From Actinomycetales bacterium (GTDB taxonomy: Bacteria; Actinomycetota; Actinomycetes; Actinomycetales; BWSM-131), in the NCBI GenBank assembly GCA_030149025.1, contig JASBSH010000140.1:1-11277 (forward strand): 11,277 bases of DNA, written 5' to 3'. How positions within the stretch are numbered: the first letter of the stretch is position 1; every line of letters begins with the position of its first letter. Of this stretch, positions 1-5,630 are shown one piece after another. Below the pieces are notes generated by a model. That model did not search any database and was not told the DNA's origin. It was given only the letters and a program-made list of their open reading frames with translations. The translations under genes and the position numbers were made by a program.

Positions 1-698
1 TCATCGAGCAGCTGTCGGACGCCGGCGTGACGGAGGGCGGCCGAGCCGAGGTGTCGGTGAAGCTGTCGGCGGTCGGGCAGGCGCTCGGGGCCGACGGTCC
101 GGCGCTCGCGACCGACAACGCCCGCCTCATCTGCGAGGCCGCGCAGCGGGCGGGGACGACGGTCACTCTCGACATGGAGGACCACACCACCACCGACCTG
201 ACGCTGCAGACGCTGCGCGAGCTGCGCGCCGACTTCCCGTGGGTCGGCGCCGTCCTGCAGTCCTACCTGCGCAGGACGGAGGGGGACTGCCGGGACCTCG
301 CCGGGAAGGGGTCACGGGTCCGGCTGTGCAAGGGGGCGTACGCGGAGCCGGAGTCGGTGGCGTTCCAGGACAAGGCCGAGGTCGACCGGAGCTACGTGCG
401 GTGCCTGAAGGTCCTGATGGCGGGCCAGGGTTACCCGATGGTGGCCAGCCACGACCCGCGCCTGATCGACATCGCCGGCGCGCTCGCGGTCAGGTACGGC
501 CGGGCCCCCGGCACCTACGAGTACCAGATGCTGTACGGCATCCGGCCGGACGAGCAGAAGCGGCTCGCCCGGCTCGGCGAGGTCGTGCGGGTCTACGTGC
601 CGTACGGGCAGGAGTGGTACGGCTACCTGATGCGTCGCATGGCGGAGCGGCCCGCCAACACGGCGATCTTCCTGCGTGCGCTCGCGACGAGGGGATGA
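1..698 (+). CDS. Proline dehydrogenase, monofunctional (5'-truncated by window edge)
   Basis: This FAD-dependent enzyme oxidises L-proline to 1-pyrroline-5-carboxylate, the first step of proline catabolism, at the inner face of the membrane. The frame is open from base 3 to a TGA at 696-698, giving 231 visible residues, so the N-terminal quarter or so lies outside the window. PRODH-barrel motifs are clear in order: EVSVKLSAVGQ, LDMEDHTTTDLT, VGAVLQSYLRRTEGD, VRLCKGAYAEPE, YPMVASHDPRLI, and the C-terminal WYGYLMRRMAERPAN. The last carries the paired arginines that bind the substrate carboxylate. It ends right after this domain with no aldehyde dehydrogenase part, so it is the single-domain type, not the bifunctional PutA. 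proC follows 4 nt downstream, so the two are probably cotranscribed although they run the proline/P5C step in opposite directions. Confidence 0.93.
   Translation, partial: IEQLSDAGVTEGGRAEVSVKLSAVGQALGADGPALATDNARLICEAAQRAGTTVTLDMEDHTTTDLTLQTLRELRADFPWVGAVLQSYLRRTEGDCRDLAGKGSRVRLCKGAYAEPESVAFQDKAEVDRSYVRCLKVLMAGQGYPMVASHDPRLIDIAGALAVRYGRAPGTYEYQMLYGIRPDEQKRLARLGEVVRVYVPYGQEWYGYLMRRMAERPANTAIFLRALATRG
690..694 (+). promoter_or_regulatory. Shine-Dalgarno of proC (decides the TTG start)
   Basis: AGGGG lies in the last codons of the proline dehydrogenase gene, 8 nt before the TTG at 703-705. An ATG at 676 is in the same frame, but it sits inside the upstream gene and would add nine residues ahead of the Rossmann fold that family members lack. 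The spacing therefore supports TTG. Confidence 0.6.
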
Positions 699-702
699 TC
701 CA

Positions 703-1530
703 TTGGGCGAGAACGGTTCCGCCCTGCGCACCGTCGCTGTCCTCGGCGCGGGGGTGATGGGGGAGACGCTGCTGTCCGGACTGCTGAGGGCTGGTTGGGC
801 GGCGTCCGACCTCATCATCACCGAGCGCCGGCCGGAGCGGGCGGCCGAGCTCGCCGAGAGGTACGGCGTCCGGGTCCTGGGGAACGTGGAGGCCGCGCAG
901 GCCGCGGACACGCTGGTGCTGGTGGTCAAGCCCCAGGACCTGGAGGGTCTGCTGTCGGAGATCTCCGGCAGCCTCCGCCCGGACGCCTTGGTGGTCTGCA
1001 TCGCCGCCGGCATCACCACGTCGTTCGTGGAGCAGCGGCTTCCCGCGGGCGTGCCGGTGGTGAGGGTGATGCCCAACACCCCGGCCCTCGTGGACCAGGG
1101 GATGGCTGCCGTTTCGCCTGGCTCCCACTGCACCGAGGAGCACCTCGAGCACGCGGAGGACCTGCTGCGTGCCACCGGGAAGGTGATCCGGGTGCCGGAG
1201 TACCAGCAGGACGCCGTCACCGCGATCTCGGGGTCCGGCCCGGCCTACATCTTCTACGTGGTGGAGGCCATGATCGAGGCCGGTGTGCTGCTGGGGCTGC
1301 CGCGGTCGACCTCCACCGAGCTCGTCGTCCAAACGCTCTACGGCGCGGCGACGATGCTCCGCGAGACCGGGGAGCATCCCACCGTGTTGCGGGAGCAGGT
1401 GTCCAGCCCGGCCGGGACGACGATGGCCGCCCTCCGCCAGCTCGACGACCACAAGGTCCGCGCCGCCTTCCTCACGGCGATGGAGGCTGCCCGCGACCGG
1501 TCTCGCGAGCTGTCATCCGGCACGGCCTAG
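703..1530 (+). CDS. proC: Pyrroline-5-carboxylate reductase
   Basis: This cytoplasmic enzyme reduces 1-pyrroline-5-carboxylate to L-proline with NAD(P)H, the last step of proline synthesis. The 275-residue protein (TTG start) has the usual family length. The N-terminal Rossmann motif VAVLGAGVMGETLLSGL is at about residues 11-27. VVKPQD is at 74-79 and VVRVMPNTPALVDQG at 119-133. The C-terminal helical dimerisation domain carries the P5CR signature AISGSGPAYIFYVVEAMIEAG at about 174-194, and SSPAGTTMAALRQLDD at 234-249. No key residue is missing. It follows the proline dehydrogenase gene by 4 nt, probably as one operon, and converges on trkA with only 20 bp between the stops. No clear hairpin terminator is visible there. 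Identification is secure; only the start codon is a choice. Confidence 0.96.
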   Translation: MGENGSALRTVAVLGAGVMGETLLSGLLRAGWAASDLIITERRPERAAELAERYGVRVLGNVEAAQAADTLVLVVKPQDLEGLLSEISGSLRPDALVVCIAAGITTSFVEQRLPAGVPVVRVMPNTPALVDQGMAAVSPGSHCTEEHLEHAEDLLRATGKVIRVPEYQQDAVTAISGSGPAYIFYVVEAMIEAGVLLGLPRSTSTELVVQTLYGAATMLRETGEHPTVLREQVSSPAGTTMAALRQLDDHKVRAAFLTAMEAARDRSRELSSGTA

Positions 1531-1550
1531 GGCTAGGTTCGTCAGATTGG

Positions 1551-2219
1551 TTAGGGCCGTGCGGCGAACCTCTCGATCAGTTGTGAGTGCCCGGACACGA
1601 TGAGCAGATCGTGGGAGGACACCTTCGTCTCGGGCCGGGCGTAGGTGAAGTCCTGGCCGGGAGACTTCACGCCCACGACCGTCACGCCGTACTTCTGGCG
1701 GATCCCGGACTCGCCCAGGGTGAAACCCTGCGTCTCCTTCGGCGGCCGCATCTTCACGATCGCGAAGCCGTCGTCGAACTCGATGTAGTCCAACAGCTTT
1801 CCGCTCACCAGGTGGGCGACCCGCTCACCGGCGTCGGCCTCGGGATAGACGACGTGGTGTGCGCCGATCCGCTCGAGGATGCGGCCGTGCGCCGCGGTGA
1901 TCGCCTTGGCCCAGATCTGCTTGACGCCGAGGTCGACGAGGTTCGCGGTGGCGAGGACGCTCGCCTCGATCGACGTGCCGACGCCGACGACGGCGATCGC
2001 GAAGTCCTTGACCCCGAGCTGCTGCAGCGCTTCGGGGTTCGTCGCGTCCGCCTCCACCACATAGGTCAGCCGGCCCGACCACTCCTGCGCGATCTTGGGG
2101 TTGCTTTCGACGGCGAGGACCTCGTGCCCCATGCGGCCCAGGGCGTCCGCGATCGCCGCCCCGAAGCGCCCGAGGCCGATCACGAGCACGGCGTCGTCGT
2201 GCAACCTGCTCTCAGCCAA
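1551..2219 (-). CDS. trkA: TrkA/KtrA-type potassium channel regulatory subunit (RCK protein)
   Basis: This cytoplasmic NAD(H)/nucleotide-binding gating subunit binds the membrane channel encoded just upstream (TrkH/KtrB type) and controls K+ uptake. The 222 residues hold one RCK_N Rossmann domain and one RCK_C (TrkA_C) domain, the single-repeat KtrA/CeoB size and not the double-length E. coli TrkA. The dinucleotide loop is GLGRFG at residues 15-20, with acidic E38 at the end of the second beta strand (AVESNP), where NAD ribose is usually bound. ADATNPEAL and VGVGTSIEASVLATANLVDLG continue the fold. RCK_C runs from about 140 to the end. The start is TTG at 2217-2219, overlapping the trkH stop by 8 nt, so translation is probably coupled. 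A GTG a few codons inside is a less likely start. The stop faces the proC stop. Confidence 0.93.
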   Translation of the reverse strand: MAESRLHDDAVLVIGLGRFGAAIADALGRMGHEVLAVESNPKIAQEWSGRLTYVVEADATNPEALQQLGVKDFAIAVVGVGTSIEASVLATANLVDLGVKQIWAKAITAAHGRILERIGAHHVVYPEADAGERVAHLVSGKLLDYIEFDDGFAIVKMRPPKETQGFTLGESGIRQKYGVTVVGVKSPGQDFTYARPETKVSSHDLLIVSGHSQLIERFAARP

Positions 2220-3630
2220 CGATCGGCCTTTCCTCCGTCAACCGGAACATCTTGGTCCTCTCTCGTAGTGCCAGCGCACCCGCCAAGGTCATCGTGCCCG
2301 TTCTGCCGAGGAACATCACGGCGGCCAGCACGTACTTCGCCGGTTCGGGCAGGCCCGCGGTGATTCCGGTGGACAACCCGGACGTCGCGAAGGCCGAGAT
2401 GACCTCGAACAGCACTACGTCCAGCGACAGCCCGGTCATGCGCAGCAGCACGAGCGTCGCGACGCCGACCAGCGTGGCGCCGGCCATCGCGACGGTCACC
2501 GCAAGCCGCAGGGACGCCGCGGGGATCCGGCGACCGAATGCTTCGACGTCCTGGTCGCCGCGCGCCTCGGCCACGGCGGCCAGCACGATCACGGCCAGCG
2601 TTGTCACCCGGATCCCGCCTGCGGTCGAGGCGCTGCCGCCCCCGACGAACATCAACGCGTCGGTCATCAGCCAGGTGGACTCGGTCATCTGGCCGACGTC
2701 GAGCGTGGACATGCCGCCGGACCGCGGCATCACGGAGGCGAACAGGACGGCGAGGACCTTGGTGCCGAAGCCCTGCACACCGCCGAGGGTCTTCGGATTG
2801 TCCCACTCCAGCAGCGCGAAGAGAACGATGGTGCCCACCAGCAGGATGAGGGTGGTGGCCAAGGTGAGCTTGGTGTGAAGGTCCCAGGCCGAGGGCCTGC
2901 GCCACCTGCGTTTGATCATCAGCAGCACCGGGAAGCCCAGGCTGCCGGCGAACACGCCGAGCATCAGGGGCACCGTCAGCCAGGGGTCCGAGACGGCGTC
3001 CGGGGGGAGGCCACCGGGCTGCGGCGAGAAACCGACGTTGTTGAAGGCGGAGACGGCGTAGAAGACCGATTGCCAGGTCGCACCCCCCAGCGTCTCGCCG
3101 CGCAGGAGGAAGCGCGGGAAGAGCGCGAGCGCGACGAACAGCTCGACGGTGGTCGACACGATCACGATCAGCCGGAGCAGGGTGCCGACCTCACCCAGTC
3201 GCGGGGCCTTCGTCTCACTGGCGGCGATCAGCCGCTGCCGCAGCCCCAGGCGACGTGAGACGGCGAGGCCGAGCAACGAGGCCAGGGTGAGCACGCCCAG
3301 ACCCCCGATCTTCATGCCGACCAGGATCACGGTCTCCCCGAACGGCGACCAGAAGGTGGCGACGTCCACGGTGCTCAGTCCGGTGACGCACACCGCCGAC
3401 GTCGCGGTGAACAGGGCGTCGACGAGCGGAGCCGGCGCGCCGCTCGCGGTCGCCATCGGCAGCGACAGCAGGCTGGTGAACAGCAGCACGACGGCGAGAA
3501 ACACCAGTACCGTCAACCGGGCCGGTGAGCTGCGCGCAGCCTCGTCGATGGTGTCCCGAAGCCAGCCGAGGCGATAGCGGGGGCCGGTCCGGTGCACAGG
3601 CCGCAGCGGGAGTCGTGGGGCGTCCCTCAC
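2212..3630 (-). CDS. trkH: TrkH/KtrB-family potassium uptake channel subunit
   Basis: This integral membrane subunit conducts K+ (often Na+-coupled) and is gated by the RCK protein encoded directly downstream. The 472-residue protein has a basic cytoplasmic N-terminus of about 38 residues, then four membrane-pore-membrane repeats typical of SKT transporters. The four pore loops, each with its filter glycine, are visible: TSAVCVTGLS (G84), SAFNNVGFS (G200), SVMPRSGGMS (G305/306) and SAFATSGLSTG (G418). The conserved GGGSASTAGGI at about 330-340 is the gate loop in the third repeat. Length and motifs fit KtrB better than E. coli TrkH, and the short partner agrees. The start is GTG with no Shine-Dalgarno. 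A -10-like TAGCGT ends 7 nt before it, so the mRNA is probably leaderless. It is divergent from acuC, with a 23-bp gap between the start codons. Confidence 0.94.
   Translation of the reverse strand: MRDAPRLPLRPVHRTGPRYRLGWLRDTIDEAARSSPARLTVLVFLAVVLLFTSLLSLPMATASGAPAPLVDALFTATSAVCVTGLSTVDVATFWSPFGETVILVGMKIGGLGVLTLASLLGLAVSRRLGLRQRLIAASETKAPRLGEVGTLLRLIVIVSTTVELFVALALFPRFLLRGETLGGATWQSVFYAVSAFNNVGFSPQPGGLPPDAVSDPWLTVPLMLGVFAGSLGFPVLLMIKRRWRRPSAWDLHTKLTLATTLILLVGTIVLFALLEWDNPKTLGGVQGFGTKVLAVLFASVMPRSGGMSTLDVGQMTESTWLMTDALMFVGGGSASTAGGIRVTTLAVIVLAAVAEARGDQDVEAFGRRIPAASLRLAVTVAMAGATLVGVATLVLLRMTGLSLDVVLFEVISAFATSGLSTGITAGLPEPAKYVLAAVMFLGRTGTMTLAGALALRERTKMFRLTEERPIVG
2227..2236 (-). promoter_or_regulatory. 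Shine-Dalgarno for trkA within the trkH 3' end
   Basis: Read on the minus strand this is GGAGGAAAGG, a strong purine tract 7 nt before the TTG start at 2219. It lies inside the last codons of trkH, as expected for a coupled overlapping pair. It is the main reason to accept the TTG. Confidence 0.5.
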
Positions 3631-3653
3631 GTCCGGGACGCTAGCGTCGGCGC
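3631..3653. promoter_or_regulatory. Symmetric divergent promoter of trkH and acuC (predicted leaderless)
   Basis: The 23 bp between the two divergent start codons contain the perfect palindrome GACGCTAGCGTC at 3637-3648. It carries a TAGCGT hexamer on each strand (3642-3647 plus; 3643 down to 3638 minus), fitting the actinobacterial -10 pattern TANNNT. The plus hexamer is followed by 6 nt and then the acuC ATG. The minus hexamer is followed by 7 nt and then the trkH GTG. These are the normal -10 to +1 distances, so both transcripts would begin at or next to their start codon. No convincing -35 is visible on either side. The hexamer pattern is short, so chance occurrence is possible; the double fit to both starts is what supports the call. 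Confidence 0.5.
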
Positions 3654-4838
3654 ATGGTCAGCGGTATCCGGGTCGTCTGGGACCCCGAGTTCACCCGGTA
3701 CGACTTCGGGCGGGGCCACCCGATGGCACCCGTCCGGCTGGACCTGACCGCACGGTTGGCCGACAGCCTGGGGCTGCTGTCTCGCCCGGACGTGCTCGTC
3801 GCCGGCGCGAAACCGGCCAGTGACGACCTGCTCACCACGGTGCACGACGCCGAGTATGTGGCCGCCGTGCGTCGGATCAGCGCCGACCCGCTGCAGACCG
3901 ACATCGACCACGGCCTCGGCACCGAGGACGACCCGGCGTTCGCCGGGATGCACGAGGCGAGCGCCCGGATCGTCCAGGGCACGGTGGAGTGCGCCCAGCA
4001 GGTGCTGACCGGTGAGGTCGCCCACGGCGTGAACTTCTGCGGTGGGCTGCACCACGCCATGCGTGATCGCGCGAGCGGTTTCTGCGTCTACAACGACGTC
4101 GCGGTCGCCATCCAGTGGCTGCTGGACCAGGGGGTCGAGCGGGTCGCCTACGTCGACGTGGACGTGCACCACGGCGACGGCACCGAGTCGATCTTCTGGA
4201 ACGACCCCCGGGTGCTGACCATCTCGCTGCACGAGTCCGGTCGCATGCTCTTCCCCGGCACCGGATTCCCCACCGACAGCGGGGGACCGGACGCCGACGG
4301 CTCGGCCGTCAACGTCGCTCTGCCTCCCGGGACCGGGGACGCCGCGTGGTTGCGTGCCATCCATGCGATCGTCCACCCGCTGGTCCGGGTGTTCTCCCCG
4401 ACGGTGCTCGTGACCCAGCACGGGTGCGACACCCACTTCCTGGACCCCCTCGCCCACCTCGCGGTGTCCGTCGACGCCCAGCGGATGGCGGCCCAGTCCA
4501 TGCACGAGCTGGCCCACGAGGTGTGCGGGGGCCGCTGGGTCGCGACCGGTGGCGGCGGGTACGAGATCGTGGACGTCGTCCCGCGGGCCTGGACGCATCT
4601 GCTCGCCATCGCCGCCCACGCGCCCGTCCCCCCGGAGACCGACGTGCCGGCGTCCTGGGTGCAGCACGTGCGGACGCTGCTCGGGCGCCAGGCCCCGCCC
4701 CGGATGACCGACGGCCGAGACCCGTGGTGGCGCTCCTGGGAGGTCGGGTACGACCCCGACGACGTGGTGGACCGGGCGGTCATGGCGACCCGCCGGGCGG
4801 TGTTCCCGCTGCACGGTCTGGACCCCTGGTTCGACTGA
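3654..4838 (+). CDS. acuC: AcuC-like class I histone-deacetylase-fold deacetylase
   Basis: This is a zinc-dependent deacetylase of the arginase/deacetylase fold, acting in the cytoplasm on acetyl-lysine (in Bacillus, acetyl-CoA synthetase is the AcuC target) or possibly on small acetylamides. The 394-residue protein begins with the family N-terminus WDPEFTRYDFGRGHPMAPVRL. The catalytic histidine pair is GGLHHA (H133, H134). The zinc ligands are D170 and H172 in YVDVDVHHGDGT, plus D259 in QHGCDTH. The transition-state tyrosine is Y303 in GGGGYEI. SLHESGRMLFPGTG at about 191-204 is also typical. All catalytic residues are present, so it should be active. The ATG start has no Shine-Dalgarno and sits 6 nt after a -10-like hexamer, consistent with leaderless translation. 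The true substrate cannot be read from the sequence, and no acsA or acuA gene is in the window. Confidence 0.92.
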   Translation: MVSGIRVVWDPEFTRYDFGRGHPMAPVRLDLTARLADSLGLLSRPDVLVAGAKPASDDLLTTVHDAEYVAAVRRISADPLQTDIDHGLGTEDDPAFAGMHEASARIVQGTVECAQQVLTGEVAHGVNFCGGLHHAMRDRASGFCVYNDVAVAIQWLLDQGVERVAYVDVDVHHGDGTESIFWNDPRVLTISLHESGRMLFPGTGFPTDSGGPDADGSAVNVALPPGTGDAAWLRAIHAIVHPLVRVFSPTVLVTQHGCDTHFLDPLAHLAVSVDAQRMAAQSMHELAHEVCGGRWVATGGGGYEIVDVVPRAWTHLLAIAAHAPVPPETDVPASWVQHVRTLLGRQAPPRMTDGRDPWWRSWEVGYDPDDVVDRAVMATRRAVFPLHGLDPWFD

Positions 4839-4890
4839 TCCCGTCAGGCGATCCCCGCCGGGCAGAGGCACTTGCTCCCACGATCAGCAC

Positions 4891-4922
4891 AGTGGAGAGG
4901 CGCCGGGAACAACGGCTCCACT
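4891..4922 (+). terminator. Candidate hairpin terminator downstream of acuC
   Basis: AGTGGAG (4891-4897) pairs perfectly with CTCCACT (4916-4922) around an 18-nt GC-rich loop that can form a few inner pairs. It lies 53 nt after the acuC stop. There is no U-tract, which is common for actinobacterial terminators but also makes the call weak. Confidence 0.35.
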
Positions 4923-4991
4923 CATGCGTCCATAGGCGGGATCCTTCGTCCCTCCTGCCCCGCAGCCTTCCCCAGCAGTCACATCTGCCCC

Positions 4992-4997
4992 TATTGT
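4992..4997 (+). promoter_or_regulatory. Candidate -10 element for the small HTH gene
   Basis: TATTGT fits the actinobacterial -10 pattern and stands out in a GC-rich stretch 76 bp before the ATG at 5073. No good -35 lies at 17-18 bp spacing. The rest of the gene-free interval 4839-5072 shows no further ORF of note, only the acuC hairpin described separately. Confidence 0.3.
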
Positions 4998-5072
4998 TGG
5001 GCTGAAGAACTCGGGGAGGGCCCGGTGATGCGCCGGTGACCCCGCCCGCGCAGGCTAAGGACACGGTGTGAC

Positions 5073-5273
5073 ATGGCGGATGATCGCGACCTGAGCGCTG
5101 TGCGCTTTCTGACCGTCGCGGAGGTCGCGGCCATGATGCGCGTCTCGAAGATGACGGTGTACCGGCTCGTGCACGCCGGTGACCTGCCGGCGGTGCGCGT
5201 GGGCCGTTCCTTCCGCGTCCCGGAGAAGGCGGTCCAGGACTACCTGCGCCACTCGTTCATCGACACCGCTTGA
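5073..5273 (+). CDS. Small excisionase/BldC-type MerR-like HTH DNA-binding protein
   Basis: This 66-residue protein is almost entirely one winged-helix domain of the excisionase/MerR-like type (excisionase/BldC superfamily). RFLTVAEVAAMMRVSKMTVYRLVHAG (residues 11-36) supplies the helix-turn-helix, with the recognition helix at about 25-35. DLPAVRVGRSFRVPEKAVQDYL (37-58) supplies the wing and last helix. There is no effector domain, so it should bind DNA through protein-protein stacking on repeated sites, as BldC does. The gene sits between proC/acuC and bS22, the same place as M. tuberculosis Rv0500A (from memory), so it is a conserved chromosomal regulator, not a phage excisionase; no integrase or att-like repeat is nearby. 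The Shine-Dalgarno is weak (AAGG, 12 nt before the ATG). Direct repeats just downstream (5314-5354) are a candidate binding site. Its regulon is unknown. Confidence 0.85.
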   Translation: MADDRDLSAVRFLTVAEVAAMMRVSKMTVYRLVHAGDLPAVRVGRSFRVPEKAVQDYLRHSFIDTA

Positions 5274-5280
5274 GGGCCGG

Positions 5281-5286
5281 TAGGCT
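5281..5286 (+). promoter_or_regulatory. Candidate -10 element for bS22
   Basis: TAGGCT fits TANNNT and lies 8 nt after the stop of the HTH gene, predicting a start near 5293 and a leader of about 100 nt that would contain the direct repeats. There is no convincing -35, and cotranscription with the HTH gene is equally possible. Confidence 0.3.
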
Positions 5287-5313
5287 GTGCGCGGTACGGG
5301 TGAGGTGATCGGC

Positions 5314-5354
5314 GTCGCCGACAGGCGTCGACAGCAGCCGACAAGCAGTCGACG
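5314..5354 (+). repeat. Four-copy ~10-bp direct repeat array (GCMGYCGACA), possible operator
   Basis: Four in-line copies are seen: GTCGCCGACA (5314-5323), GGCGTCGACA (5324-5333), GCAGCCGACA (5334-5343) and, after one extra A, GCAGTCGACG (5345-5354). The YCGACR cores start at 5318, 5328, 5338 and 5349, spacings of 10, 10 and 11 bp, so all face the same side of the helix. The array sits between the small HTH gene and bS22. Regular head-to-tail repeats are the kind of site that BldC-type proteins occupy cooperatively. That link is inference. Confidence 0.6.
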
Positions 5355-5396
5355 GATGCGTCCGCCCGAGCACGCGTGAACGAACTGTGAGGACTC

Positions 5397-5495
5397 ATGG
5401 GCTCTGTCATCAAGAAGCGCCGCAAGCGCATGGCGAAGAAGAAGCACCGCAAGCTGCTTCGAAAGACTCGGCACCAGCGCCGGAACAAGAAGTGA
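5397..5495 (+). CDS. Small ribosomal subunit protein bS22 (AURKAIP1/COX24 domain)
   Basis: This 32-residue protein begins MGSVIKKRRKRMAKKKHRKL and ends in RRNKK. More than half of it is Lys or Arg, with a TGA at 5493-5495. The sequence is near-identical in pattern to M. tuberculosis Rv0500B and other actinobacterial bS22, the tiny 30S protein seen close to the decoding region in mycobacterial ribosome structures. It shares the COX24/AURKAIP1 domain with mitochondrial small-subunit proteins. It is easy to miss because of its size. A purine-rich GTGAGGA precedes the ATG by 3 nt, a rather short spacing. The small HTH gene lies 123 nt upstream, with a direct-repeat array between them. A strong hairpin follows 33 nt after the stop, so the gene probably ends a short transcription unit. 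Confidence 0.93.
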   Translation: MGSVIKKRRKRMAKKKHRKLLRKTRHQRRNKK

Positions 5496-5527
5496 CCGTC
5501 ACCGCGAGGTGACCCACTCGGATGGGT

Positions 5528-5560
5528 AGGCCCGTCTCTCCGCTGAGGAAGGACGGGCCT
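5528..5560 (+). terminator. Hairpin terminator after bS22
   Basis: AGGCCCGTC (5528-5536) pairs perfectly with GACGGGCCT (5552-5560) around a 15-nt loop. A smaller hairpin, ACCCA-N6-TGGGT (5512-5527), stands directly before it. There is no U-tract, as is common in high-GC actinobacteria. The position between the bS22 stop and the promoter-like element of the next gene supports a terminator. Confidence 0.6.
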
Positions 5561-5566
5561 GCTGCG

Positions 5567-5572
5567 TAGTAT
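5567..5572 (+). promoter_or_regulatory. Candidate -10 element for the SDR/acyltransferase pair
   Basis: TAGTAT fits the TANNNT pattern, lies just after the bS22 hairpin and predicts a start near 5579. That gives a leader of about 50 nt before the ATG at 5631, which has a good GGGAGGG Shine-Dalgarno at 5621-5627. No clear -35 is seen. Confidence 0.4.
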
Positions 5573-5630
5573 CGATCCCGGCGGGAAGTGGTCCGGAGGG
5601 CCCGAGCGGGACTCGGAACGGGGAGGGCAG

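Noticed and set aside
312..1220. Long open frame on the minus strand across the proline dehydrogenase and proC genes
   Set aside because: It is antisense to two clear enzymes, has low-complexity Arg/Pro/Ala-rich composition and no recognisable domain. Such frames are a by-product of high GC.
1531..1550. Terminator between the convergent proC and trkA genes
   Set aside because: The 20-bp gap has only a short imperfect CTAGG repetition and no usable hairpin.
3627..4871. 414-codon open frame opposite acuC
   Set aside because: It is His/Val/Gly/Arg-rich without domains and lies wholly antisense to a protein with every catalytic residue intact.
5073..5273. Phage excisionase marking an integrated element
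   Set aside because: No integrase, att duplication or phage gene is near, and the HTH-bS22 order is conserved on actinobacterial chromosomes.
5314..5354. CRISPR-like or satellite repeat
   Set aside because: The units are 10 bp, adjacent and without spacers, and only four copies exist. An operator or leader element fits better.
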